From NCBI RefSeq assembly GCF_029537375.1, contig NZ_CP120679.1, forward strand, positions 1,538,001 to 1,602,000: a DNA stretch of 64,000 nt. The letters are read 5' to 3'. This document shows positions 51,311 to 61,010 of the stretch, piece by piece; the stretch's first letter is position 1, and the number at the start of each line of letters is the position of its first letter. The notes under the pieces were generated by a model. That model searched no databases, was not told the origin of the DNA, and saw only the letters and a program-made list of their open reading frames with translations. The translations under genes were made by a program, and so were the position numbers. Source of the DNA: Bacillus sp. HSf4. Lineage in GTDB: Bacteria > Bacillota > Bacilli > Bacillales > Bacillaceae.

Positions 51311-51507
51311 GTTTTCATCACCTTAGAAATGTTATGGTTTATCTTATTTTACCATCATCAGATGAATTGTCATCTTTTAATCAATCAATTTTTTGATTCT
51401 AAAACCAGTATATGCGGCCGGCTGGAATGACATGCAGACAGGCTGCCGGCTTTTCTTTGAATAGAAAAATAAGACAATCCCACAGATTGCCTTATCGAAA
51501 GATCAGC

Positions 51508-51660
51508 TCAATATCCATAATCTGAATCAAGATGTTCTTTCCAAGATATGTAAACGCGATCACTATCTGAAACGTTCTTTTCCATTTCTTCAAAATCAGC
51601 TTTGCTTACGTCCTCTAAAACGGTCAATTCATGATTTTTGATCAGCACAATCGTTCCCAT
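51508..51660 (-). CDS. Small acidic hypothetical protein
   Basis: A 50-residue protein (MGTIVLIKNHELTVLEDVSK and a tail YISWKEHLDSDYGY). AAAGGTG is before ATG 51660; an upstream start at 51693 lacks a site. No family recognised. The ~200 bases between it and patA hold a possible hairpin (GCCGGC repeats near 51418-51447) only. Confidence 0.6.
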   Translation of the reverse strand: MGTIVLIKNHELTVLEDVSKADFEEMEKNVSDSDRVYISWKEHLDSDYGY

Positions 51661-51831
51661 CGTTAACACCTTTCTTCTAAAATCCTTGACCATTGTAACA
51701 CGATAAACCTGAAAGTCAATGAAAAGCTTGTGATCTGTACATTAATTTAAGTTTAAAAAAGCGCATTTCATATTGATAACATTCGGCATGTCTTAGTAGT
51801 ATATAGAAGTCAGATGTTAGGAGGAAATACC

Positions 51832-52359
51832 TTGGAATTAAGCAAACATGAAACAGCTCCTGCAGCCGGGAGCAACTTGGCCGGAATCGGTTCGCGTTTT
51901 TTGGCTTCTTTTATCGATAGTATCATTCTTGGTATTCCGATGTATATCGTCACCCTTGTGATTTCTATTCAATTGTTCATGGGGGATGTTGAATTCATGA
52001 GCATTATTGAAAGAGATCCCGAGAAGGTCACAAACCAGGAATTCTTCACTGTTTTGTCCTCGGTTTTTAAAGTCGCGGGGATTATGGCAGCCCTCTCATT
52101 TATCGTTTATTTTCTGTATTTCACACTGATGGAATCATCCAAATGGCAGGCGACGCTGGGCAAGAAAATCATGGGCATTCAGGTTATGGAAGCGGAAGCT
52201 GAGGGCGGAAGAATCTCATTCGGCCGTGCAGCCGGACGATTTTTTGCCAGAAGCTTCTTATCTCCGATATTAATGATCGGCTATATTTTGGCGTTTTTCA
52301 CAGAGAAGCGGCAGGCGCTTCATGATCTCTTAGCCGGTACCATCGTCGTAAAAAATTAA
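51832..52359 (+). CDS. RDD-family membrane protein
   Basis: A 175-residue protein with three membrane helices. The RDD pattern is GSRFLASFIDSIILGIPMY at helix 1 and QALHDLLAGTIVV at the end. Some RDD proteins are sodium/proton exchangers in Bacillus; most are uncharacterised. TTG 51832 follows TAGGAGG at eight bases; the in-frame ATG 51814 lies before it. Confidence 0.85.
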   Translation: MELSKHETAPAAGSNLAGIGSRFLASFIDSIILGIPMYIVTLVISIQLFMGDVEFMSIIERDPEKVTNQEFFTVLSSVFKVAGIMAALSFIVYFLYFTLMESSKWQATLGKKIMGIQVMEAEAEGGRISFGRAAGRFFARSFLSPILMIGYILAFFTEKRQALHDLLAGTIVVKN

Positions 52360-52368
52360 CGGATGACA

Positions 52369-52404
52369 AAGACAGCACGCTTTCAGCTTGAATGCGTGCT
52401 GTCT
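52369..52404 (+). terminator. Terminator-like hairpin between RDD and MFS genes
   Basis: GACAGCACGC and GCGTGCTGTC around a 13-base loop followed by a weak TTGTGC; may only attenuate. Confidence 0.55.
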
Positions 52405-52434
52405 TGTGCAAAAAACATGAGGAGGCACATCCAT

Positions 52435-53754
52435 ATGGATATTCAGCCGGAACAGGAACAAGCTTTAAAGCGGGCGCAGAGAAATGGAATCAAGTTGTTT
52501 TTGACATTGCCGATCATTTCCTGGGCTTTATACGATTTTGCCAATACGATTTTTTCGTCAAATATCGTGACGATCTTTTTTCCTTATTATTTACAGGAGG
52601 CGGTCGGTGATAGCGATGTTATGAACCAGGTGGCCAGCACATTTATTTCATACTCAAATGCTGCGGCAAGTTTTTTGCTCGTCATTTTTACGCCATTATT
52701 CGGGGTTTTGATCGACCGTACAGGAAGGAAAAAGAGATATATCGGCCTGTTTACGATGATCTGTGTGGCTTGCACCATTTTAATGGGGGTTTTTGCGGGC
52801 GCTTCTTTTCAGCAAAAGGTTTACGGCCTTCCTTTATCATTGATTCTCGTTGTCGTTTTATTTGTGACAGCAAAGTTTTTCTATCATTCAAGCCTTGTGT
52901 TTTACGATACGATTTTGCCTGATTTAGGAACAAAAGATGAAATCCCGCTGCTCTCCGGATTTGGCATTGCGGTCGGGTATATCGGCACATTGGCCGGTTT
53001 AACCGTCTATTTGCTGGTTGGTAATCATGATTTTCATAAAGCATTCATCCCGTCCGCCCTGTTGTTTCTGATCTTTTCCCTTCCTTACCTTATCTTCACA
53101 AAAGAGCGCAGAAAACCCGAGGCAATAGAGAAGAAATCGTTTTTCAGCGGATACAAGGAAATTGCCGAGACGTTTAAGGATATTCGTTTGTACCGCCCGG
53201 TTTTCTTATTTATGATCGCATACTTTTTTCTCAATGATTCCATCTCGACGACGGTGGCGATGATGTCGGTCTATTCAACAGCCATTATCGGTTTTACGAA
53301 AGGGCAGTTTCTTATCCTTTATCTTGTCTCCACCTTATCAAGCATCATCGGTTCATTCATTCTCGGCTATGTAACAAAGCGGGTCGGGGCCAAAAGAGCG
53401 GTCAGCATTGTGGCCCTCATTTTGATTACCGCGCTTGCGATCGCTGTGTTTACGACATCAGCCGCATTGTTTTGGGTGGCGGGCAGCCTGTTTGGAATCG
53501 CGCTTGGCGGAACATGGGTCGCGTCAAGGACACTGATTATTGAACTGACACCGGAGCATAAAAGAGGCGAGTTTTTCGGCTTGTTCGCTTTGTCAGGAAA
53601 AATTTCTTCCATCTTCGGACCGGTCCTTTACGGATCGATCACACTGGTGTTTAAAGACATGGGAAATGTCGCGAGCAGGATGGCCTTCGGATCGCTGATG
53701 ATACTGGCTGTCATCGGACTGATCATTCACCGATTTGTAAAAGTAAAAGCTTGA
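52435..53754 (+). CDS. UMF1-type MFS transporter (YxiO-like)
   Basis: A 439-residue protein with 12 membrane helices of the Atg22/UMF1 subgroup of the major facilitator superfamily: SWALYDFANTIFSSNIVTIFFPY in helix 1 and GVLIDRTGRKKRYI loop 2-3. Substrate unknown; eukaryotic relatives export amino acids from vacuoles. AGGAGG ten bases before ATG 52435 decides against the longer frame from 52363. Confidence 0.85.
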   Translation: MDIQPEQEQALKRAQRNGIKLFLTLPIISWALYDFANTIFSSNIVTIFFPYYLQEAVGDSDVMNQVASTFISYSNAAASFLLVIFTPLFGVLIDRTGRKKRYIGLFTMICVACTILMGVFAGASFQQKVYGLPLSLILVVVLFVTAKFFYHSSLVFYDTILPDLGTKDEIPLLSGFGIAVGYIGTLAGLTVYLLVGNHDFHKAFIPSALLFLIFSLPYLIFTKERRKPEAIEKKSFFSGYKEIAETFKDIRLYRPVFLFMIAYFFLNDSISTTVAMMSVYSTAIIGFTKGQFLILYLVSTLSSIIGSFILGYVTKRVGAKRAVSIVALILITALAIAVFTTSAALFWVAGSLFGIALGGTWVASRTLIIELTPEHKRGEFFGLFALSGKISSIFGPVLYGSITLVFKDMGNVASRMAFGSLMILAVIGLIIHRFVKVKA

Positions 53755-53763
53755 TTTAGAACA

Positions 53764-53790
53764 TCAACTTTTCATGAAAGACGCCGATAT
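53764..53790 (+). promoter_or_regulatory. SigD promoter of cheV
   Basis: TCAA (53764-53767), 15 bases, GCCGATAT (53783-53790); perfect -10 for SigD. Confidence 0.8.
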
Positions 53791-53828
53791 AAAAGATACA
53801 ATATCATCTAGGATAGAGAGGGATATCA

Positions 53829-54743
53829 GTGTCTTTAAACCAGGAAATTTTATTAAGTTCCGGAACCAATGAATTAGAAATCGTAAAGTTCGAAGTTGGT
53901 CACAACATTTTCGGCATAAATGTAATGAAGGTCAGAGAAATTATTCAGCCGGTCGAGATTACGAAAGTGCCTCATTCCCATCAGCATATGGAAGGAATGA
54001 TCACGCTGCGCGGGGAGATTCTTCCCGTTATTGATCTTTTCTCTTTCTTTGGAGTGGAGCATGGAGAAGAAAAAAACCAGGAGAAATACATTGTCACTGA
54101 ATTCAATAAGCGGAAAATCGTGTTCCATACAGGCCCGGTTTCACAGATCCACCGGGTGTCATGGGAGGAGATTGAAAAGCCGACAGCTTTGAATCAAGGG
54201 ATGGAAAGGCATATGACCGGGATCATTAAGCTTAACGGCCTAATGATATTCCTGCCTGACTACGAAAAAATTATTTTTGATCTTGAATCGGCATCAGGCA
54301 TCGATCCTTTTCAGATGAAAAATGAGAAGTTTGACGAGAGGCGCACCGACAAAAAGCTTGTCATCGTTGAAGATTCTCCTCTGCTGCTCCGCCTTCTGGT
54401 CGAAAAGCTGAATGAAGCGGGCTACAATAACATCGATTCGTTTGAAAATGGAAAAGATGCGTATGACCACATGCTTCAGCTGATGGAAGACGGCACCGCT
54501 CTTCGCGAAAAAGTCGACCTGATGATCACAGACATCGAGATGCCGCAGATGGACGGGCATCGCCTGACAAAGCTCCTGAAAGACAACCCGTTAAGCTCTG
54601 ATCTGCCGATATTGATTTTCTCTTCGCTGATTACAGATGACCTTCGCCATAAAGGGGAAAGGGTCGGCGCGGACGAACAAATCAGCAAACCTGAGCTTAA
54701 CGAACTGATTGAAAAGCTGGACAAGTATATTTTCCAAAAATAA
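53829..54743 (+). CDS. cheV: CheV, CheW-response regulator fusion
   Basis: A 304-residue adaptor: CheW-like domain (~15-160; [26 protein letters not shown]) couples receptors to CheA, and a receiver domain (~175-300) with phospho-acceptor D235 in [13 protein letters not shown]. Phosphorylated CheV aids adaptation. GTG start after GAGAGGG. Preceded by a SigD promoter and located 20 kb from mcpC, both part of the motility regulon. Confidence 0.95.
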   Translation: MSLNQEILLSSGTNELEIVKFEVGHNIFGINVMKVREIIQPVEITKVPHSHQHMEGMITLRGEILPVIDLFSFFGVEHGEEKNQEKYIVTEFNKRKIVFHTGPVSQIHRVSWEEIEKPTALNQGMERHMTGIIKLNGLMIFLPDYEKIIFDLESASGIDPFQMKNEKFDERRTDKKLVIVEDSPLLLRLLVEKLNEAGYNNIDSFENGKDAYDHMLQLMEDGTALREKVDLMITDIEMPQMDGHRLTKLLKDNPLSSDLPILIFSSLITDDLRHKGERVGADEQISKPELNELIEKLDKYIFQK

Positions 54744-54775
54744 AAAAAGCCCCTTTATGAGGCTTTTTTTATTTT
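54742..54775. terminator. Convergent terminator cheV/ykyB
   Basis: AAAAAAGCC and GGCTTTTTT around a ten-base loop, with flanking A and T runs. Confidence 0.85.
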
Positions 54776-54781
54776 GTCTGA

Positions 54782-55243
54782 TCAGAAATAGCTTTCACCA
54801 AGCTTTTTGAATACGGGTTTTTGAGAAGGGCGCTTTTTGTTTGTGACAAGCGGCTTTTCTTTCAGCCCCGTGTAGTTTTGCAGAAGCTGCTTGGCTATAT
54901 TCAAAGACATATGAGCTTTAGGGTTCCGATACGTATGATTTAATGTACCTAAGTGCGGAAGGTTGACGAAGTCTTCTTTAGTTGGAGGCATGTGAAAAAA
55001 GTAGTCTCCAAGAGAAATGAGCACATCTGACTGCTGCTGGCTGAATCTTGGATTTTTTGAAAAATGAAGTCCTATCTTTTTACCCTTTCCTTCATTGACG
55101 AGCTTTTGCAAAGCTTTCTTTTTCAGGAGATACAGGTATTTGGGATTAGTCGCGGTCTTCGCGTGGCGATTCACTGTATAAATCGCTTTTGACAGGTTCT
55201 CGATCGTTGGTTTTATGTCTTTCGTATGATTATGGTCGTCCAT
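54782..55243 (-). CDS. ykyB: YkyB, conserved Bacillus protein
   Basis: A 153-residue protein very like B. subtilis YkyB: TENLSKAIYTVNRHAKTA-type N terminus, SQQQSDVLISLGDYFFH, NPKAHMSL and the shared C-terminal KPVFKKLGESYF. Basic and without membrane helices; function unknown. Start MDDHNHTKD (55243) matches the family; 55261 is six codons longer. Confidence 0.88.
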   Translation of the reverse strand: MDDHNHTKDIKPTIENLSKAIYTVNRHAKTATNPKYLYLLKKKALQKLVNEGKGKKIGLHFSKNPRFSQQQSDVLISLGDYFFHMPPTKEDFVNLPHLGTLNHTYRNPKAHMSLNIAKQLLQNYTGLKEKPLVTNKKRPSQKPVFKKLGESYF

Positions 55244-55383
55244 TTTTTCTCTCCTATTCATTCTTTCCTTACCACCTCCTAAGGATGTAAGGCTTATGTC
55301 TAAATTATACGAAATAGAAGAGAAAATGCAAATATATCATAGAAAAAACGCGCGAATTTTTAATCAATCGCGCGTTTTCACCT

Positions 55384-56685
55384 TTATAAAACAGAGTTTA
55401 TTTTCGCTTTTGTATTTTTTTGTCTTCTCAATTCCGCTTGGACGTCGATTTCAGCCGTCTGGGCGCTGAATTTAGGCAAGGCGATAAAGTAATACAGGGC
55501 GGTCACCAGAATAACTCCCGCCAAACCGTAATATATATAATCAACCTTGGCAATAAATGCTGGAAATAAAACAGCGATCATCCCGAGCGCCGAGGATTGG
55601 GCGAGCATTGTGAGCGGATCCGTCCAGCCGCTGACCCTTCCCATCAGCCTTGGATGGACGATTTTAGGAATCCAGCCTCCAAGAGCGGTATTGACTGGGC
55701 CGAGACAAATCCCGGCCAAAAAAGCAGCCGCATAATATACAGGCAATTGGTCCGTAAACCCGAGCAGAATGATAAACACTCCTGCAATAAAGATCGGTAC
55801 GGACATCAGGTATTCCGGCTTCACTTTTTTTTCAAGCAGAGCGCCGACGGCGATCCCTGTCAAAAGTCCGATGCCGAGAACGACTGTAAAGAGCGATGTG
55901 TGCCACTCGTAACTGTCGGGGGACAGTTCATACTTCATTTTAAACATCGGCAGAACACTCAGTCCGCCGCTTACAAGTCCAAACGCAAAATATCCGAATA
56001 CGAGGGAAGCGAGCAATTTGTTTTTTAAAATGTACACGATCCCTTCTTTAAAATCGTGCAATGAATTTTTGACCGTGACGTTTTTCCAGCCTTTTTCACC
56101 GTTTGGTTTCCTCGCTTCGAGGGAAATATCACAGGAACGGATTAAAAGGGCTGAAATGATAAAGCTGATAAAATCGAGAGCGATCGCTCCATGCAGGCCG
56201 ATCGTCTTATACATAAAAGCTCCCAGTCCTACGCCGAATAAGAGAAACAGGCTGAACAGCATTTGATTGAGCCCGGCCGCTTTGGCATATTGGTCCTTTC
56301 TTAATATCGCCTGAACCAAGCTTGCTTCGGCAGGATAGAAAAATTTTGTCACCGCGCTTCTGATAAACAGAACGAAAAACACAAGCGGTATGATTTTCAG
56401 ATATAAAACAAAAAAGAGAACGACGGTCAGTCCCGCCCTGATCCAATCACAGTTTTCGGCCACTTTCTTGCGGTCAAAACGGTCAGCGACCACACCGACG
56501 ATAAAGAACACAAAGACCGTCGGCAACGAGTACATGAGCTCGGCGATCGTCGTATAAGCCGGCTGGCTGCTGAACCGGTCGAGCAAGAAAAAAGCGAAAG
56601 CCATATTTCCAACTGTCGTTCCCATTTGAGAAGCGAAAGCTGCGAAAAAAAGTCGGACGAAGTTACGATTTTTAAAAAGATCCAT
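55384..56685 (-). CDS. ykuC: YkuC, MFS transporter
   Basis: A 433-residue 12-helix MFS protein of the drug-efflux-like MFS_3 type: FVRLFFAAFASQMGTTVGNM in helix 1 and GVVADRFDRKKVA in loop 2-3. Reported as a macrolide efflux-like protein in annotation of B. subtilis; substrate not shown. Monocistronic, ATG at 56685 after a GGAG-containing leader (AAGGAGCG). Confidence 0.87.
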   Translation of the reverse strand: MDLFKNRNFVRLFFAAFASQMGTTVGNMAFAFFLLDRFSSQPAYTTIAELMYSLPTVFVFFIVGVVADRFDRKKVAENCDWIRAGLTVVLFFVLYLKIIPLVFFVLFIRSAVTKFFYPAEASLVQAILRKDQYAKAAGLNQMLFSLFLLFGVGLGAFMYKTIGLHGAIALDFISFIISALLIRSCDISLEARKPNGEKGWKNVTVKNSLHDFKEGIVYILKNKLLASLVFGYFAFGLVSGGLSVLPMFKMKYELSPDSYEWHTSLFTVVLGIGLLTGIAVGALLEKKVKPEYLMSVPIFIAGVFIILLGFTDQLPVYYAAAFLAGICLGPVNTALGGWIPKIVHPRLMGRVSGWTDPLTMLAQSSALGMIAVLFPAFIAKVDYIYYGLAGVILVTALYYFIALPKFSAQTAEIDVQAELRRQKNTKAKINSVL

Positions 56686-56771
56686 ATATACGCTCCTTAC
56701 CCTAAAGGTCCTACTATATCTTAATATAATACGGTATATTGTTCAAATTTGTTTTGTCTGGAATGTACTGT

Positions 56772-57269
56772 TTATGGCGTAATGGACACTCGGGTTCCGT
56801 TTGGCACGATCGAAGCTAGTTCCAGAACATCCCGGTTGTGCATGCGGATACATCCCTTTGAAACAGCTTTGCCAATTGAGGCAGGGTTATTCGTTCCGTG
56901 GATGCCGTAGTGTATTTTTGACAGGCTTAACCAATAGGCACCGAACGGCCCGCCCGGGTTCGGCTGCCGATTGACAATATAGAATTCGCCTCTCGGCGTC
57001 TGTGAGAGGATTTTACCGACTGCAACCGGATAGGTTTTGATCAATCGTCCCCGATCAAACAACTGCAGGGTTTTGGCGCTAAGCGACACGACAATCCGGT
57101 AAGGGATTGTGTCCGGATTTCTGATTCCCGGGATCACGATGGTCTGACCAGCATAAAGCGGGCCGCCGTTCAAACCTGGATTTGCCTGAACCAGCGCCGT
57201 GCGCGACGTTCTAAAATCGCGGGCGATGCTTTCCCATGTTTCTCCCGGCTTTACTTGATACATCAGCAA
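56772..57269 (-). CDS. ykuD: YkuD, L,D-transpeptidase of the spore/cell wall
   Basis: A 165-residue protein: LysM domain (~3-49, [16 protein letters not shown]) and the YkuD catalytic domain with H124 in YGIHGTNN and nucleophile C140 in SKGCIRMHN. It makes 3-3 cross-links in peptidoglycan. No signal peptide, as for B. subtilis YkuD, whose structure defined the family. Confidence 0.95.
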   Translation of the reverse strand: MLMYQVKPGETWESIARDFRTSRTALVQANPGLNGGPLYAGQTIVIPGIRNPDTIPYRIVVSLSAKTLQLFDRGRLIKTYPVAVGKILSQTPRGEFYIVNRQPNPGGPFGAYWLSLSKIHYGIHGTNNPASIGKAVSKGCIRMHNRDVLELASIVPNGTRVSITP

Positions 57270-57456
57270 TGTCTTATGAACATCTCCTTTTTAAAACGAA
57301 AAAGGAGCCTTTTCCGCTGCTTTATATTAGACGGAAAGAGGCTGTGGAAGTTTCGTTTTCCTGAGTTTGGAATGAGGTGAAAAGGAGCGGGCGTTTTTTC
57401 TATTTGTCTTAATGTATGCAAATGTTTCCTTTTTTGAGCCAAAAGACCGGAGCGAT

Positions 57457-58314
57457 TTATCTTGATTCCAATTGAAATACGGTGATTTCAGGTTTCGACA
57501 AAAAACGGAGCGGCAGCCTTGTTGTCCCGATGCCGCGATTGACGTAAATTTTCATCCCGTTCAGCTCGTACATTCCTTCCGTATAAATTTCACCGTACGG
57601 AGGGGTGATCAGAGGGCCGAATATCGGGAGCTGAACCTGGCCTCCGTGGGTGTGTCCCGAGATTTGCAGGTTGACGGGATAATTCTGTGCCGTTAACGCG
57701 GCATCCGGTTCATGGACCAGCAAAATCGAAAAGGCCTTTTCGCTGAGGTTGGAGAGGACGGCTTCATAGTTGGGACGGCCGAGCATTAAGTCGTCGAGAG
57801 AAGCCAGTTCAATCCTGCTGCCGTCGATCAGCTCAAGGTTCATAAAACGGTTTCGAAACACGTTAAATCCGGCTGAAGCCATAAGCGTCTGATAGACTTT
57901 TGTTCCGTAGCCCCCATGATCATGGTTGCCGTAGATGGCAATCTTTCCGTAAGGGGCGCTAAGCTTTTTCAAGGCTGAAACAACCCGGTTATGATCTTTG
58001 TAAAGATGAGGTTTATCAATGAGATCTCCGCTGAATACGATCAAATCAGGCGAGAGGTGATTCACTTGTCCGACGATATGTAAAAGCTCGTCTGCAGTAA
58101 AGTACTCGCTCAAATGGGTGTCGCTGAACTGGACGATCCGAAATTTGTCAAATCCTTTAGGGATAAGGGCATGTCTGATCGGAATGAAATTTGTTTCTAA
58201 GCTGTGCGGTTCAAGGTAGCGGGCATACCCGTAGCCTCCCGCCGCTGTTGAAACACCAGCCGCGGCAAGACCCAACACCCCTTTTAAAAATTGTCTTCTG
58301 GAAAGCTTTTTCAT
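57457..58314 (-). CDS. ykuE: YkuE, Tat-exported metallophosphoesterase
   Basis: A 285-residue protein with twin-arginine signal (SRRQFLKGVLG) and calcineurin-like motifs: VQFSDTHLS, GDLID, YGNHDHGG, HEPD, SGHTHGGQ. In B. subtilis it is exported by TatAyCy and binds the cell wall with zinc or manganese. ATG 58314 gives MKKLSRRQ; a TTG at 58320 is less likely. Confidence 0.93.
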   Translation of the reverse strand: MKKLSRRQFLKGVLGLAAAGVSTAAGGYGYARYLEPHSLETNFIPIRHALIPKGFDKFRIVQFSDTHLSEYFTADELLHIVGQVNHLSPDLIVFSGDLIDKPHLYKDHNRVVSALKKLSAPYGKIAIYGNHDHGGYGTKVYQTLMASAGFNVFRNRFMNLELIDGSRIELASLDDLMLGRPNYEAVLSNLSEKAFSILLVHEPDAALTAQNYPVNLQISGHTHGGQVQLPIFGPLITPPYGEIYTEGMYELNGMKIYVNRGIGTTRLPLRFLSKPEITVFQLESR

Positions 58315-58424
58315 GATCAACCAACCTTTTTTAGGAATCCTTACATTATATCATCCGTCCAAGGAAATCAGGACAATCTGCGAGTTTTGTTAATTTTTTT
58401 TAACGGATATGGTAAACTGTCTAT

Positions 58425-58442
58425 TGAATGAATGCTCATTCA
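58425..58442 (+). promoter_or_regulatory. FadR operator of fadH
   Basis: TGAATGAATGCTCATTCA is a near-perfect palindrome matching the FadR (YsiA) consensus TGAATGAMTANTCATTCA. FadR represses fatty-acid degradation until long-chain acyl-CoA is present. Confidence 0.92.
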
Positions 58443-58461
58443 CGAAAAAGGGGGATGGAAA

Positions 58462-59226
58462 ATGGACAGAAAAGTTGTGATCGTGACCGGCGGATCAAGC
58501 GGAATGGGGAAAGCAATTGCCAGAAAGCAGGCCGAACAGGGCTGGAATGTGATGATTACCGGGAGAACAAAAGAAACGCTTCTGGCGGCCAAAGAAGAGA
58601 TCGAAACATTCGCCGGGCAGGTAGCGATATGTCAGATGGATGTCAGGTCGGTTGAACATGTGGAACACATGATTGATGAAACGGCGGCCCGCTTTGGGAC
58701 GATAGATGCTCTCGTGAACAATGCGGCCGGCAATTTTATTTGTCCGGCAGAAAAGCTGTCCGTCAACGGCTGGAAGGCTGTCATTGACATCGTGTTGAAC
58801 GGGACATTCTATTGCAGTCAGGCGGTCGGGAGATATTGGATGAAACATAAAAAAGAAGGCCAGATTTTAAACATGGTGGCGACCTATGCATGGGGAGCCG
58901 GGGCGGGTGTCGTACATTCCGCTGCGGCCAAAGCGGGTGTCCTCTCATTGACAAGAACGCTTGCCGTCGAATGGGGGAGAACCTACGGGATCAGGGTTAA
59001 TGCGATCGCTCCGGGGCCGATTGAAAGGACGGGCGGTGCGGAAAAACTGTTTGAATCAGAAGAAGCGGCGCTTTCAACGATCAAAAGCGTTCCGCTTGGA
59101 AGGCTGGGAACGCCTGAGGAAATCGCGGGGCTTGCATCATTTTTGCTGTCCGAACATGCCGCATATATAAACGGAGAGTGTGTGACAATGGACGGCGGTC
59201 AATGGCTCAACCCCCGTCCGTTTTAA
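58462..59226 (+). CDS. fadH: FadH (YkuF), 2,4-dienoyl-CoA reductase-type SDR
   Basis: A 254-residue SDR: cofactor motif VTGGSSGMGKAIA, NNAAGNF, and SAAAKAGVLSLTRTLA with the Lys but no classical Tyr, as usual for dienoyl-CoA reductases. It removes double bonds in unsaturated fatty-acid oxidation. AAAGGGGGATGG lies before ATG 58462; an in-frame 58432 start lies inside the FadR operator region. Regulated by FadR. Confidence 0.92.
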   Translation: MDRKVVIVTGGSSGMGKAIARKQAEQGWNVMITGRTKETLLAAKEEIETFAGQVAICQMDVRSVEHVEHMIDETAARFGTIDALVNNAAGNFICPAEKLSVNGWKAVIDIVLNGTFYCSQAVGRYWMKHKKEGQILNMVATYAWGAGAGVVHSAAAKAGVLSLTRTLAVEWGRTYGIRVNAIAPGPIERTGGAEKLFESEEAALSTIKSVPLGRLGTPEEIAGLASFLLSEHAAYINGECVTMDGGQWLNPRPF

Positions 59227-59288
59227 CGATGTCAAGGTGTGATGCGGTATGGTATAATCATACAAAGATGAGAAGCAGGTGATATGCC

Positions 59289-60509
59289 ATGTTGGATCCA
59301 CTCGACATTTTAACAAACATTGAAAATGTCATTCCTTATTATCAGCCAATCTTCAGCGCTGAAGAGCAGAAGGTCATCGGCTATGAAGTGCTGGGGCGAA
59401 TCGAGGTTGAATCCGATGTTCAGAGCCTCGGGCCTTTTTTCTCTGATCCATCAATTCCTGAAGAATATAAAACAGAGGTTGATTTCAGAGTGATCCGCCA
59501 GGCGCTTGACCATTTTTTAGACAGCGACCCGGACCTTTTGATCTTTATCAATCAAGACGCCAATGTGCTGATGATGGATCACGGAGAATCGTTCCTCGAG
59601 CTTTTGATGGAGTATCGCGATAAAGGGCTCGAACTGAACCGCTTCGTCATTGAAATCACGGAGCAGCATTTTGAAGGGGATATTGAGCAGCTGCACCATT
59701 TGCTGACGTATTACCGTACATACGGCATTAAAGTCGCTGTTGACAACATCGGAAAAGAAAGCAGCAATCTCGACAGAATCGCCCTGCTTTCCCCGGATTT
59801 GTTAAAGATTGACCTTCAGCCGCTCAAGATGTCCTCGCCTTCGCCTTCCTATGAATATGTACTTTACAGCATATCGCTCTTAGCGAGAAAAATCGGCGCA
59901 GCCTTGCTGTACGAAGATATCGAAGCGAACTTTCAGCTTCAGTACGCATGGCGAAACGGAGGCCGCTATTTTCAGGGGCAGTATTTACAGTTGCCGAGGC
60001 CGCAGTTTGTTGAACGGGATTTATTGAAGGACCGGCTTCAGGCTGAATTTCATCAATTCATCGCCCATGAGAAAAAGAAGCTCGAAGTGTTGTATGACCA
60101 CTCGGAACAATTTTATAAAAGGGTGCATCAGCTTGTGACATCGTTGAAAAAAACGAGTCAAACAGATGATGACTTTCTCTTGCACCTTGGAAAAGAGCTG
60201 ACCGACTGCAGCTTCAGAATCTACATGTGCAATGAAGACGGCTTTCAGCTGACAAAAAACGTGTATAAACGTGATGGAACATGGCTGTTTCAGCCGGAGT
60301 ACATCGGCAAGAACTGGAGCTGGCGTCCGTATTTTCTTGAGAACATTATGAGAATGCGGACGATGAGGAAAGGGTTTTTCAGTGATTTGTACAGCGACAT
60401 CGAAACGGGAGAAATGATCAGAACGTTTTCCTATCCGATGGATGAAGAGCTGTATCTGTTTATTGATCTGCCTTACTCCTATTTATATGAACAGGATGGT
60501 TTAATTTAA
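59289..60509 (+). CDS. ykuI: YkuI, EAL-domain c-di-GMP-binding protein
   Basis: A 406-residue protein: EAL domain (~1-250) with EVLGR in place of EALLR, IEITEQHFEG, DNIGKESSN in place of DDFG, and LLKIDLQ; then a PAS-like C-terminal domain (~270-400). B. subtilis YkuI binds c-di-GMP but shows no phosphodiesterase activity, which fits the altered DDFG. GATATGCC leads to ATG with AGCAGGTG upstream. Confidence 0.92.
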   Translation: MLDPLDILTNIENVIPYYQPIFSAEEQKVIGYEVLGRIEVESDVQSLGPFFSDPSIPEEYKTEVDFRVIRQALDHFLDSDPDLLIFINQDANVLMMDHGESFLELLMEYRDKGLELNRFVIEITEQHFEGDIEQLHHLLTYYRTYGIKVAVDNIGKESSNLDRIALLSPDLLKIDLQPLKMSSPSPSYEYVLYSISLLARKIGAALLYEDIEANFQLQYAWRNGGRYFQGQYLQLPRPQFVERDLLKDRLQAEFHQFIAHEKKKLEVLYDHSEQFYKRVHQLVTSLKKTSQTDDDFLLHLGKELTDCSFRIYMCNEDGFQLTKNVYKRDGTWLFQPEYIGKNWSWRPYFLENIMRMRTMRKGFFSDLYSDIETGEMIRTFSYPMDEELYLFIDLPYSYLYEQDGLI

Positions 60510-60537
60510 AAAGCGGCCGAGAGAGCCGCTTTTTTTG
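60508..60537 (+). terminator. Terminator of ykuI
   Basis: AAAGCGGC-CGAGAGA-GCCGCTTT then TTTT. Confidence 0.92.
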
Positions 60538-60608
60538 CACTCTGTGCTTGAGAGTCCGCGTGAGGAGTGCTGGACTTTCACATTTTTAAAAAAATTTGCA
60601 GAAAACAG

Positions 60609-60637
60609 TTGACAATGATAGTGATAATCATTATCAT
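60609..60637 (+). promoter_or_regulatory. fsrA promoter with Fur box
   Basis: TTGACA (60609-60614), 17 bases, TATCAT (60632-60637). The spacer holds a perfect 7-1-7 Fur box TGATAATCATTATCA at 60622-60636, so iron-loaded Fur blocks the promoter directly. Confidence 0.95.
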
Positions 60638-60643
60638 TTAACC

Positions 60644-60731
60644 ATAGAGAGATAAACCTCTCTGTTCCCCAACCCCTCTATCAGATCAAGATTTAAAAAA
60701 CTTGGCGCTGCCCCCGCCAAGTTTTTTATTT
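60644..60731 (+). ncRNA. fsrA: FsrA, Fur-regulated small RNA
   Basis: A transcript of about 85-90 bases from a Fur-box promoter, with no start codon of note, C-rich single-stranded segments (CTGTTCCCCAACCCCTC and CTGCCCCC in the loop) and a strong 3' terminator (AACTTGGCG / CGCCAAGTT then TTTT). Location between ykuI and ykuJ and the C-rich motif identify it as FsrA, which represses iron-using proteins such as SdhCAB and leuCD under iron starvation, with FbpABC help. The 5' end is estimated from the -10 box. Confidence 0.92.
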
Positions 60732-61010
60732 GCGCGAAAAATTCTGGGTTTGGAATAAAACAACCCGCATGGTCAATAAATAAATGATGACACCCGAAAA
60801 CGGAAATATGCTGCCTGATTCGTCTGCAAAATTTTTTTATGTATGACATTCAAAGGAAAACTCAAACTATAAAAAGCGGTTTTCTTTTTCTGATAGGAAA
60901 AGGAAAAATGCCATCGCCTGATACTTTGTGGTATGATGCGTGTAGAACTTGTATTATAATTAATACTTGTTGATCCTGAAGTTGTTTTTTTGAAAGGAGT
61001 CTTTTTTAGA

